The position numbers and the translations under genes are program-made. The notes under the pieces are model-generated. The model was not told the DNA's origin. It searched no databases and saw only the letters and a list, made by a program, of their open reading frames with translations. 64,000 bases of DNA from Ciborinia camelliae. Lineage: Eukaryota; Ascomycota; Leotiomycetes; Helotiales; Sclerotiniaceae. Location of the stretch: contig JANPYM010000010.1 in the NCBI GenBank assembly GCA_025890175.1, positions 1,890,427 to 1,954,426 of the forward strand. The letters are read 5' to 3'. Below are positions 35,239-48,225 of this stretch, one piece after another (the stretch's first letter is position 1; every line of letters starts with the position of its first letter).

Positions 35239-38200
35239 TTAACATTGGTGGCAGTTTTCTTCCCCTTTATCGTAGTTTCCATTGAAGGGGGGATCTGATA
35301 GGGATTTGAATGGTTAAAAGTCGTCAACTTCTCAAGCATATCGTGGTGTCAGCTGCTGATAACTTTATGCTCGACCGAGTTTCAAAATATTTGCAGGCAA
35401 GTGCTATAGGGAAAGCTTAGATTTGACAAGCATTTAGTGAGAGTAAGAATAGGTGACCATATCATTATCAAAGAACCTAATATCTCATGCATGGTGGTCA
35501 GACCACACACATCCACTGTGACAGGGGTTCAGAAGTACCCAGTCTCTAATTCGCCGACTAGGGGAATGTCGTATTGGCCATGCAGTGGCTTCGTGGTGGT
35601 GGTGAAGCTTCATGTTAATATTGGAATTGAGGCTGGCCTAAAGGATTTTGAGATCTTCTTGTGCATAGATACTTGGGAAAGCGATGCAAGGACCAGACCC
35701 CCTCGCGTAGATCTAAGGAGGGGTTGTAAAGCCGCTCCTTGGAATCTTGGCAAACTGCTGAGCTAGGGCTGTTGTTACTTAATTGAAGATATCCTCAAAA
35801 TCAATAAACAAACTGTAGGTACACATTTCTACAACTCATTTCTACAACTCAAGATGGTAGAAATTCTATCGTGAAGATAATTAATTGTACGAAAATGCAT
35901 TGGAATCTCGACAATCAAGCACCTAACCAGGTCTAAACCACAAGTATTGTTATGCAGAATCCTTGCTTGAGCGTTCTTGTATGATTTCAAATCAGCTTTA
36001 CTTGGATATAATGAACCCCACGTGTACCTAGGTATGCATTCGAGGCGGGGATGTTAATTAAAATTTGTTTGTAGCATGATTATGCAAGATTCCGTTGCAG
36101 AAAAAAAACGAGGTCTGTTGTGACAAGTAGCACGAACATTAGAAAGTATACTTACTGTACTGTACATATTCCGCAATACTGCGCCCCTTCTGGAAGAGTG
36201 CAGTGTTGGAATTGGTTCGTGAAACAGTGAAAATACCGGTGGAAGTGTGATCAAGCCGTTGAAATGAAGATAACAAGAACAAAGTTTGTAACAATAAACG
36301 AAAAGAAGTAATCTGGCTAGTATGGTTTAGACAAATAGGGTCCTATCATTCCATACCAAACGAGGTTACATCGAGATTAACAAGGAATAGTAAAGCCCAA
36401 ATATCGGAATAAGGTACGCGTAGTAATAATACGGTACAAGTAGGCGAATCAACATGGGTGTGACTGTCATGATTATGCACGTCATAGCGAATAGCAAGTT
36501 GAACAACGCATAAAAGATATAATCTTCATATATCAAATAAGCGCAAGGGACGATAATAAATGAATCTATCGCCCATGGAATAGATAGATCTCCATATTAA
36601 ATATTCCGAGAACGTTCTAAAGAGGAATTGGCATTTTATTTGTCTAAAATGGGCTGGAGTTTGTAGATATACATCTAATGTTCCACAAAGGTTATGTAAC
36701 CACACCTTAATTTATTTCCCTGTCCAGCTCCCTAATCGGGCGCGGTGAAATCCTGGCTAAAGTCTTGGCTGAATGGAAACCCTGTAGAAGAAGTATTTAG
36801 TTCCGAGAGAGTACCGTTCAGTACCAAGATATCGTGAAGGTTTTGCGTTTGATAGAGAACGAGGGAGTGGACTATCAAGAGAAAACTATACGAGGCGTGT
36901 GGCATTCCGAATAGATGCTTTTAGAATGAGGACTATGGGGAAGGATTTCTGGAATGGCTCAAACACTGCTGGGATTAGCATATCAAGACCGTTCAAAAGT
37001 TGTATTTCTGAGGAATTTAAACCTTGTTCTAGACTACACCCCGCCATTCATTCCCACTACATTTCAGCTCATCCAGTGAACTATTATGCGAACCCCCAGA
37101 GTAAAAGTTTATCTAATCCCCTACAATTTAGCCAAATAGTTTCAAACTCCCACCCCTCTATTCATGACAAAAATGTCAAATAGGACTTTTACAAATACTA
37201 GATGATCTTAGGACAGTCATTAGCACATTTCAACCTCCATCTAACAACAAGGCTGCGAGCTTTGCAGTCCGTAATTTATAGCTATTCATAAGTGGCAGTC
37301 AATTAGTCGTATTAGCGTCCACTTTTGCCTTGGCTCTTTGATTTTAAAATCATAAAGCAGGTAGCTTCCAGAACCTGTAACCTTTATAGTGATGACATTT
37401 TGAAAAGTCCTAAAACATTAAGCGCTTTCAGTCCCTCTTGCGGAGGTTAGTACCAGTCACTTTCGTTCCATCTTGCAATTTTTTGATGGCGTGGAAAGCC
37501 TTGCTAAAAAGGAAGGTGCGGCTTTGGGTAGAAGCCACAAATACCGGGAAGCTTAACCTATCCGGCTAAATAAGACCTTGAGCTTTTCTGAACTTAAAAC
37601 TAACAACTCTTGCGATCTTATCTATCTATTGACAAAATATGGGACATTTTCCGTATATTGTTTTCGACTTTACTGATCTTAAAGCCGGAGCTCCTTTTGC
37701 TTAAACAATCCTGCAGCTCGTCTTCCACCAGATATATTGCGCTGGACTTCCGAGCACTATTGGAGTCAAAACCACCCCTCGATTTCACCCCATGGTTCAA
37801 GGGAGCCCAAATCAAGCAAGAAGATATGTGACTTTCTCGCTTCGTCGAAGCCCCCATCTTCAGAAAGCTGGAGAATTTTATCCCAGCCCCCCTACTGCGC
37901 CACCCGTATGACGGGAAGTTTCTCATAGGCCGATTGATATCGAAAGCTGTGCAGTTGCTTGTCAGCCCTACACGACGTCTGTCATATTCCATTATTGTGC
38001 TGCATCGTAAATTCTTCCGACAATAATGCACAAAGCAACCCCCACTATTACAAACACCGAAATTCAAGTACAGTCTTACCGGAAGTTGAAATCCCTGAGT
38101 AACTTCGTATGATACATTTTACAGATTTTCTGTGTAAGTACCGACACGTATATGCCGTACAGTCACCCCGAGTTTGAAGATGAGGCTGGTGTTACCATAA

Positions 38201-41200
38201 GCATGATGATATACGGGACAATACGAGGTGCAACTTCTTCAGCATCAGCACGATTTGTCGTAACTCCACGTATCAAAGCATACCAAGTATAGGCATAAAC
38301 ATGAAAATAATATCTCAACACCGGTCAGCTCTTAGCATTAAACACCGCAGGGATCGTGCAGTTTTGCGAATCATAAATCATGTCGTGGAAATAATCACAT
38401 GACAGTTAGAACTCTGACAAAGTTTTGAAATATTTGATACGCGTCAAGCCTGGGAGTTACAGCTAGTGCTGAGAAGTACAGGTACAAGAACACTCCATCA
38501 TATCAGATTAGGCGGCTGCGGAAGATAAGAGCCGAAGGTTGGAGCCGTTTCGTTCCTTGCGAGTTGCATCACCGACCACATTACCGTGTTCTTTTTATAT
38601 ACATGTAATCTTGGGGAAGTCAAGGGTTTTGGCGACCTGTAAGCTACAAACAAGCCACTGGTATCGGATTAGACTACCGGTAACCATGGATCATGCGTTT
38701 CAGGAATGAGTTTGATAGTTGCTGCATAGTTCATGTGCGGGATGAAGTTACGCAAGTTTGTAAAGGAAAGCCAAATACTCAAGCTTCATAGCAAAGTAGA
38801 AGGTACAGCATATATTGAAGATGCAAGCCCCAGATTCTCATTTCCACTGTGCAGAAGCCGGCCAAAAATCTATGAACAACTTGGCATGAGGGATCTAGAC
38901 TTTATGTCATGCTCTGCAGCCACTTTATTTCATCGCAAGAAACTTTCCAAAGTACAACCATTAATAATGCATGTTCACATACTGCACTTACTATCGGCCA
39001 CGAGAATGCCATGCTATATATTTGTGATAGCGCGGTTCACCAGGAACAGGGAAGAATTCAGATCTAAAGTTATGCAACAACGCAAGTGCATAATATTGCG
39101 GTGTCTCCATCAAGCACTTGACCACGGAACCATTTACCGCAAACAATCAAGCATATTAACTTCCGCTTCCACGGATACTTGCTTCCGTTCTTTAGTTTCG
39201 CCTCTGAAGAAGATAATCGGATATAAATCAGAGAAGTTGAGCACCGCAAGATGAAATAAGGCTTAATGAGGCTGCCAGAGTGGCCACCGATATTAAAAAC
39301 TTGAAACAGGAACACTATACACTCATGGCTTGATGGCTCCGATATCCTAAATATGGAAACCTGCAATAGAGCTTAGGATAAGGGCCTGGAGCTAACGTTG
39401 ACGTATCAGTCACAGTGCCTATAAATTTTAATACAAGGGCTAGGGTTGACAGTGCAATCAGACTCTGTTCACCCAGATCAGAACATGTAATGTATCTTTC
39501 AGACATAGATAGAATCTAAGCCCGATGATTTTGCCACGGCATTGCCAACTTCAAACAATTACGATGGCGAGTCCAGTAGGCTGAACCGGGTCACTACACG
39601 AGCACAATAGAGAAGAATTCCAACTTTCAAGCTCCTTCACCACCAACTTACACAAATTAAAACCCCACAGATCCCCGCAACGTTGCCAAGAATAACTCAT
39701 GCGTAATGAGAAACAAAGACGTCAAGCTGTCACCCCCCACGCGCTCATATTATTTCACCTCAACCTATATTATTACCGCCATCTGCCAGTCTAATTAGAT
39801 CGGGAGATTCGCATCACACCATAATCAAGATCCATACTACCTCGGAGAATAGATATAAATTAACTGCTGCAAGTGAGAATGCAGGTTCAGGGGAATCGTG
39901 CATGAACCCGATGATGAAACATTGATAAGCGACATCACATCACCTGGTATACTTGGCACTTGCCATCAAAACTTACCCGTGCCAAATTACCGATGTACCC
40001 ATTTCCTGGATCATGAATAGGCGGGGACAATGTTTACAGCTTCCGAACCCTGGAAATTTGACAAGAGTTCGGTAAGTATATTGTCATATTGAAAAAATCA
40101 ATGTATCTAGTAGTCCTGCCGTCCAAAGTCCGCACATGACGCACGGCAGTTCTTAAGGTTGGTCCATGATTTTATTGCACTATCAGGGGTAACTTTGAAT
40201 AATTAGTTTGAATTAGCTAATCCGATATTAAAAATAGACTGCCGTCTGGACCTTTAAACTAAATAAGCTTTATTGTATGATTACATAAACTTCATTTAAA
40301 GAAAGAAAATGTGAGTTCAAGCTACCCCGGGCCTAGGTAGTTTGCCTTTTTAGAGAACTTAAGCTTTACTAACTTGAAATATCTAGTAAGTTTTTTGATC
40401 CAGACTATTGGATACACTGGAACATGGTTAGAACAATCCGGATCCTTGGAACTGGTTCGTGTACTAGCTATCTTACACTTTAAAGAAACTACTGAGCGAG
40501 TGAGAAGCCGAGCTGTACTGTAAACAGGTGAAACATCAATATACTAAAGCAATACGAGGGAGAAAAAGGTTAACAACGTATTAATTATGTCAATATGTCG
40601 TTACTTGTGGGTCGATATACCACTCTCACCACCTCATCTCACCTAACCTCAGCTCGTCACCGGCACGGTACTATCCCTCTATCCGCTCAACGCCCGAATA
40701 TGTACACGATACCCGTAATTAATTATTAGTCTCTGCCCGCATTTCCAGGGGATGCTTTTCTTTGATTGGGTGAATCTAGGCATAACTCTCTGCCGAACCC
40801 TTTGTTTTAGAATCTTACTTCTATGCTGATTGGCTATGAAGCCATGCCACTTTGCAAAATTAGTTAGTTCAGTAGTTGAAATAAATTAGTTTCACATGAT
40901 TCTGAGTTTCATAAGCCTGTGGTCCCCTGGGATTAGACGAGGCATCCGGGAGTATCAACATTTACTAGGAAGAAGCCTCAATTTCAGCACAATAAAGCAC
41001 GGTACGAATTCGCAACTCCAGGTATTGCGCAATCCATAAGGGAATGAGTGAGTGAGTGAGACGCCGAGATGTAGTATTGATACCTATCCGCAATATGCCG
41101 TCAAAAAGCTGTCAGAAGGCGAAGTTAATACCTGCAGTGTTATGAACAGGTACCAGGTATACGAGGCTGCGGGTGAGATTCCAAGAGCCAAGATGTAGTA

Positions 41201-42842
41201 TTATGAACGGAAGGACTAGATAGATGATGCATGCAACGATCGGCAATGAGCATTTACGGGGTTTATGACGTAGTGAAGTGAATTCTAGGTCTTATCCAGA
41301 TAAAGCATATACTATTTGAGTCAAGTACATCGAAGATCATCATATGAAAGTAGGATCCGAGTCCAGAATCTGGGGTAATATTCATATAGCAGGCAGCCAC
41401 CTGACGCAAATCCAGTACTTTAACCGTATTCCTAGCAATGGGGATTATGCATCATGTCAGTTAATAATCATCAGGATATGCAACAATCAATATGAGTCAC
41501 CTACACACCAGCACTGGGTCACAAACACCAAGCAGAAGCCCCGTAAACCCTCCCTATTCCATTTCTAAGAACACACGACATACCTCTTGGGCAAGTTGGC
41601 ACTACCAGAGTTCTGACAACCATAATGAATCATCGATCATCAACTTTTAATCGCCAACCCGCAATCACATAACTTCGCCTGAACCGTCCAACGGCAAAGA
41701 AATACCTATTGTCACTTGTTCCTTGCTCAAGCATACATAAGAATACACAAAACAAACATATCCATACCCGGTATCTCATCCACAATATGACTGTTTGCCT
41801 GATTTCCTGATTCCCAGTTCCCCAATATCGAGTTCTCGTTCCCTGTCAAGGCACACCAAAAGCTTTCCAAGATTTAACAAGATACTCTCGCCGAACCAAA
41901 CTCCAATTCGGGCCAAAACCTCAAACAACAACTGCATACTAGGTATATGAATCACAACCAACAAGAACAACAAGCACAGCAATAAAGGTTAAGCCAAGAA
42001 TCGGCTCAAAAATGGCACCGAACCAAACTCCAATTCAAGCCCAAACCTCAAACAGCAACGGCATCTGACACATGCATAGATAGGTATTTTCTACGGATTC
42101 ATACATCTGCATACCTCGTGCCACCATGCCATACCAGCCAAGCCTCCAACTTCCCACTTCCCCACATCTACCCGTACTCGTCCTTATACTCGTCCTCATA
42201 CTCGTACTCGTTCTCGTGCTCGAGCTCTTAGCATTACAACAAGATGACGCGAAAACCAAACAATCTCTAGAGATATGTATGCAGAACGGCAACCCAGCAG
42301 ACGAGACCGAGATGATGGGGTCAGATGTAAGATGTGAGATGTAAGCTTAATGCGAGATGGCGAGATGAGATGGTGTGACGATGTTCGAGATGAGAGAGGT
42401 TGATTGATCTGGGTGTGTGTATGCAATATGTAGGTAAGGTAATGTAATATTTACATATGGGAGGGCTTTGATTAAGATAAATGAAGTAAAGCGAGGTGAG
42501 GTGAGGTAAGATATGCAAGATGCATGTACGTGAAAACGGAAATGGAATACTACCCATCCGATAAGCAAGTAAACGAGTAAACAGATAAACAAACGAAAAA
42601 AAGACAAGTGGCATTGAGAATTTGAGGGGATATGTTGAGTTTGAGCTTGATTTTCATTTTGTATGATGCATATCATGTATGGCTTTGTCTTGTTTGAATT
42701 GTACATAGGATGCACGCATGTATGTATTTACTTAGGTATCGTTCAACTTTGAACATGTCCACTTCCCTAGTATCAAACGTTGCATCGTATATGCGGCCCT
42801 TGAATTATAAAAACTCCCCATTTTCCATCTACACGTTACATC
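35239..42842. other. Long gene-poor stretch between regulator and ABC transporter
   Basis: About 7.6 kb without a gene I can support. Open frames (longest about 173 codons at 38733-39254, also 35437-35766) have no recognisable domain, no good splice-linked neighbours and ordinary non-coding composition. AT-rich spacer DNA dominates. Decayed mobile elements are possible, but I could not identify any. Confidence 0.55.
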
Positions 42843-45800
42843 TCATGCTCTTGCTACGTCCACATCTCTGATTCTCCTCTTCTTGAAACCACCCCAATGC
42901 GTCCTCATCCCCTTCAGCAGCGCCCACGCCAGCAGCCTATAAATCAGCGTACAAATCCCCAACGCCACAATATTCCACAGAGGATCCGTATTCAAATCAT
43001 ACAGGTCCAGTGCTTCCACCCCAGTACTAATCGGACAATTGCCATTTGGCAATCTCTGCGCGTCCGTGCATGTAAATTTGATACTCCTTAATGTATAAGG
43101 TGCAAGATTGCGGATCGCATAGCGGATGGGAGAGAGGTAGTTTACGCCTTGGAGGAAGCTAGGCATATTGATAGACAGGATTCCGGACATAAATTGGGCG
43201 ACGGAGAGGAAGACACTGGTGAGGTTCACGGCGAAGCCAGTGTGTGAGAAGAGGGTATTGAACTTGTGGTGTGTTAAAGATTCGTTAGATATTTGGGGAA
43301 GGGGGAGATGGACATACCATAATACCTAGACTCTCTCCACAATTAACGATGCAAAAGCAATTGAAGAAGCAAACAAAGAAAACTTGCGCATTTCTCGGGA
43401 GGCCAGCAGCTAAATCTGTCAATATTGCGAAGATAAATGATGTAAAAATCTCAAAGGGTATCTCAAGTGTAGTATATTGTGCGAAAAAGGCCTCGACGCC
43501 ATAAATGCCATCATCATTCTCTCGGTAAAAGACATCTTTCTCGTTAAGATAAACTGCAACATTCTGCAACATACCAACGAAATAAAATGCGCAAAACTCC
43601 TGGATGAATCCCAGTCGGTTTTGTACGGAGTAATAGTCGTGTTTCAAAGGTGCGAAGAATAAAGTGAGGATTATAGCGAGACCCAATACTTGCATGATTC
43701 GAGCCATAAGTAAGTCGGGCTGTCGGCGAAAATTTATTGAAGCTCGACGAACTAGAATGGGGTATGCCGAGAAAAAGCCTGATTGTTTGCGAAACAAAGA
43801 GCCAAGTTCTGCAGGAGTGGATATTATAGTGGGAAGACTGACTTGCGCGAAATCCCCTGATGACCAAGAATTAATCAAATCTCTCACTTTGGACCGACTG
43901 GCTTCCTCCAGACTAGATTTCTGTAGATCGACGGTGATCAGATCAAGTGCAAAATCGGCTGGATTTGTGGCTGTAGGGCACGGATGACCCAACATATCGA
44001 AGTGTGGAATCATATCAGAGCCTTTGCCAACATAGACAGGAAACCCTCCACGCGCCAGCAAAAGAACACTTCCAAAATGTTTAAAGATGTCCGAGCGAGA
44101 TTGATGTATTGTAAGTATCAACGTTCGACCTTCGTGAGCAAGGCCTTGAAGCACTTCCATGATCGATAAAGCGGTAAATGCATCTAAGCCAGAAGTTGGT
44201 TCGTCTAGGAGCAGTACCTATGTTAACGAGTTAGAAACGGCAACGCTTGAAATAGTGTAAAAAGTCTACACGATGGGGTTTATATGAGTTTCCTCATAGA
44301 CTTACCCTTGGATCGGTCAAAATCTGAACTGCGATGGTTACTCTCCGCTTTTCGCCTCCTGATATACCTTTGATAAGGTCTGATCCAATGAGGTTATCCG
44401 CACAGTCTTTCAAACCCATCTTTAGGAGCACATCCTCAGCACGGCGAATTTTCTGCTCCTTGGTCATGAATGATGGAAGTCGTAGTCCAGCCGCAAAACG
44501 AAGTGTCTCCCTTACAGTCAATGAAGGAAGAAGTGCGTCATCATCTTGACAGACATAACAACAAACAGATCGTATGACTGAGGCCGATGGCACTGCACCG
44601 TTGAAAGTCATGTCTCCACTCGGTCGATACTTTGTTCCAATGGAGTTACGTAGTCGCAATGCCATCGCATTGAGAAGAGATGTTTTGCCACTGCCTGATG
44701 GTCCCATGATAACATTTAGCTCTCCAGCTTGAAAGGTTGCCGTGACTGGATTCAATATGGTTTTAGTAGGTTGTCTTCTCCCGAATGAATTTCGTTTCTC
44801 TAGATCTAGCGCAAATTTATCAAGGCCAATATCAACCTTCGACAATTAGCTGAAATCCACTGAGTGTATATTAAAATTCAAATATGGCAAAGGACAATCT
44901 GCCCTAGCTTAGGACTATTTCATCATTTTGATGACATGGGGCTGGCCACCTATAATATTACCTATGAAAAGAAGAGTAAGGAACGTAGGCTTACAGTTCT
45001 AACCTCCGCGGCAGACCTTACTGTCATACTTTCTTTCCCGGCAGAAAAGTCCGCATCTGGGGCTCTTGCTCTTGCAATTGTCATTTCAACCTTTATAAAT
45101 CGCAAACAAAGGCCCGCAACAACGTAGAACATGATCGAATAGCATAGTAAAAAAATGATTGGCCTGACAATCCATTTATCAGGAAATCCCAAAGAATCTA
45201 TAATAAATGCACCGGTGTATTCTGCACACTGCGGATTTGACTCTCCGCCTTCGTAAGGGCAGTCGTAAAATTGACCCACGAACTCATTTGAACACAAAGC
45301 TCCAAACGCATAGAAAACGAAAGATGTCCACTTCAGCCAGCGCACGTATATTGGTATGGAGTTGCTTTGGATAAAAAAGCCACAAGCAAAACTCTGAATT
45401 GTATAGCCCATATTTGCAATGAGAGATGCACCAGGAAAATTTCTTGAAGCTGCTACGCACGTCGTGGCGAAAGTGACCGCAATATATTGACAAAGCAACA
45501 CAATGGCAAAAAAAGTAAGGAAAGTCGAACCATCTGATCTGAAGCCTGCCATCCAGTAGAATATAAGTGAGTATATCAGCGGAACCGGAAAATCTTCAGT
45601 AAAGAACCTAGCAATCCTTCTACTTAGCAAAAAAGGGATAACATCAACCACATTCTCATTGTTTTCGCGATCAAAAAGTTGTATGTCAATCGTCAGACGA
45701 TAGATTTCGAACAAAAGCATGAGATACCCTTGTAACGCTGCAGCATTGTAGAGTGCTCCCTCTCGACTGCGGATACCAGAGAGATCTGCCCGCAGGTTGA

Positions 45801-47106
45801 AGAACACCCAACCGCTCATTATCCCCATTCCTATTGCCTCTATTAGAGATCCAAACATGCCCATGGGGTCGCGGTAGGTTGTGACGAAGGTTCGAGAGGT
45901 CAATACACGAGTCTGCCGGATGAAGGGGGAGTGCTTTGTCCACTTTTTAGATGCAAGATCCTCTGTAATGGGAGTCGCAGCAGATGTACCCTTTTCATTA
46001 TCCTGGGTGAACTTTCTATCATTTTCTTCTTCCCAAGCAAGTTTCAAACCCTCAACCCTTGTGGACGAGGCTGCTTCAAGTTCGGGGGAGCGATTATCAA
46101 TAGCTGCGATATCAATTAAGAACTCTGCAGGATTAACAAATGCAGGTAGCTCCATTCCGTTTCCTTTGAACCAAGACAAGCAGTCGGCCGCCTTGCCAGA
46201 GTACACCGGACTGCCTCTAGTTAAGATTACTAGTCCATCAAACATTCCCCATATCTCTGATCTGGGCTGATGAATCGTCGTAACAATTGTGCGACCTCTT
46301 CTGGCCAAACCTTTAAGGGTTCTCACTAGTTGAAATGCACTAGTAGCATCAAGACCAGTGGTCGGTTCATCCAAAAATAAGACACTTGGGTTACTCAATA
46401 GTTGTACGCCAATGCTGGTTCTTCTCTTCTCTCCTCCAGAACATCCCTTGTGTTGAGTGCTTCCAATTCGTGTGTCGGCGCATTCCTTCAAGCCAAGCTC
46501 CAAAATTACCTCTTCCACAACCTTCCTCCTCTCCTCTTCCGTTGTTGGTGGCGGTAATCGGAGATCTGCAGCGTATCGTAGAGTTTCTCGAACAGTCAAT
46601 GTCGATAGTAATACATCTTGTTGCATAACATACGCGCTGCGAACATTATGCACACCTTCCATCCCATTGAAAGTTGTAGTTCCACCCATCGCTAATCGTC
46701 CACCTATCATCCGCTCAGCCATTGTGTTTAACATAGTTGTCTTTCCCGAACCACTGCCACCGATAATAGCAGTAAGTGTTCCAACAGGCATCGAGGCAGA
46801 TACTGAGTGAAGGATTTGTTTCGTCGTGGGCGTGGTGACTTCATTTTGGGCTTTTTTTCGTGGGATCAATCGTTCGATTGAGAATGCTGAAGGAGAGATA
46901 TCGACGTTGACCGAGAGATTTCGTATTTGAACATCCACTGGTTCTACCGCAGATAAGGAGAATGTATTGGTCTGAGGAGTTGTGATAGCTTGAAGCTCTG
47001 TCGCATCAGGCTCATTTGTTGCTGTCGAGCCTATTAGTTGCGATTGTATGGAAAATGATGGTTCTACCAGTATTTCCTGAGCTTCGCGCTCAACTTTCGC
47101 CTCCAT
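42843..47106 (-). CDS. Full-size ABCG (White/PDR-like) transporter, (NBD-TMD)x2
   Basis: About 1320 residues from four exons: 44995-47106, 44306-44836, 43318-44217 and 42843-43262. Order: first nucleotide-binding domain (Walker A GGSGSGKTT at 116-124, signature CSGGEKRR, Walker B VLFLDEPTTGLD), first membrane domain, second NBD (Walker A GPSGSGKTS at 749-757, signature ISGGEKRR, Walker B VLLLDEPTSGLD split by an intron at residue 882), second membrane domain ending in a short basic tail. Both ATP sites look complete. Such plasma-membrane pumps export hydrophobic compounds and toxicants, so export of the polyketide or self-protection is a reasonable inference. The first intron (158 nt) uses an AAG acceptor; an in-frame TAA lies just upstream, so no better acceptor keeps the frame. 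Confidence 0.93.
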
Positions 47107-48225
47107 ATTTGCACAATTCCTACAGTCTCATGTTCCTATAGTCTCATATTCTGTCTGTTTAAGTGTTGCTGTTCGCTATTCACTAGTGCTGACTTGAATT
47201 TTCCAAATTCATCCTGTTCTGGAAGAGTAAATAGCCTAAGAGAAATCTCACCTCGTTCTTCAGACAAGATAAGTAAAATGAGATGTACTTAGACGTGTAG
47301 TTTTTGGGGGGAGAAGGGGGGATATGAGTCCTTTGCATGGACACCGACTTTGTATATGCGGATTGGTCATTTCCGTTGATTTGCCTCGAGGTTCTCGACA
47401 TCCTATCCTACCTATCATATCCTATCCCATCCTACCTTCCAACTGTTGCTCCTACCTATTGTGGATGTAATGGCGCTGTGAAATACTTACGGGGGGATTC
47501 AATTTTACGATATGTAGGGTATTTTAGTGTATCTGGGCTGCGAAGGAATGACGACTGTTTGCGGTAACGTGGGCCGAGTGGGGCTATAAAACTATAAAAT
47601 CCACTATAACCTTAAATCTCTATAATCTATAAATCTACAACAGGCGCAACGCGAAACGGTGAATTGGGATGCTGGATTTTGGATTTTGGATTCTGTACCC
47701 GAGTACATACATGATATGTTTGTCACGTGCAGCGGCTTATGATTCGTTGTAACCCATAGGTTCTAGAAGTCTCCCATAAACTGCCATATAATGGTTGCAA
47801 TAAAAGTATGGGCAAGGAGCATTGTTGACAGCATTTTCTTCATAAGCTCCCGGTGACCTTCCAATATCCAAACACATGACTTTTTCATAACCGGCCTTCC
47901 CCATCCTGTGAACATTCGATTCATGTTCTTGCAATAATAATTCATATTTCAACGGCTTTGAGGGCAATTCAGTGAAAGAGTCTTACTTGGGCAATGGAGA
48001 TACAGAAATGCTAGATATAAAACGAAGGGGTTGAATTGCTCCCTAAGCATCCGCAGATAGAGGAATAACATATCAACCGAAAGTTCCAGTACAACAGATT
48101 CCTGCAACCGCATTCATACGAAGCTTCTCCAACACGCCTTCCTCCTAAGCTTTTAGCCTATATTTCTCATCGCATACCATCGAGAGATACTCTAGAAATG
48201 TTCCAGGTATTCGGTTTCCTCAAGC
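47107..48225. other. Spacer between transporter and membrane-protein gene
   Basis: Contains the transporter promoter region (47107 to about 47600, with CCTA and TATA-like runs) and a short orphan frame listed separately. Confidence 0.5.
47737..47952 (-). other. Orphan reading frame, possible gene relic or terminal exon
   Basis: An open frame on the minus strand (about 70 codons after a possible CAAAG acceptor near 47953) encodes a balanced, non-repetitive peptide with pieces such as KVMCLDIGRSPGAYEENA and CPYFYCNHYMAVYGRLLEP, ending in TAA. Amino-acid composition looks protein-like. I cannot find an upstream exon or start ATG, and I do not recognise the family. Confidence 0.25.

Noticed and set aside
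35437..35766. 109-codon frame upstream of the regulator
   Set aside because: No motif and no supporting context; chance frame.
38733..39254. 173-codon plus-strand frame in the gene desert
   Set aside because: No recognisable domain, no splice-linked neighbours, and composition like the surrounding non-coding DNA.
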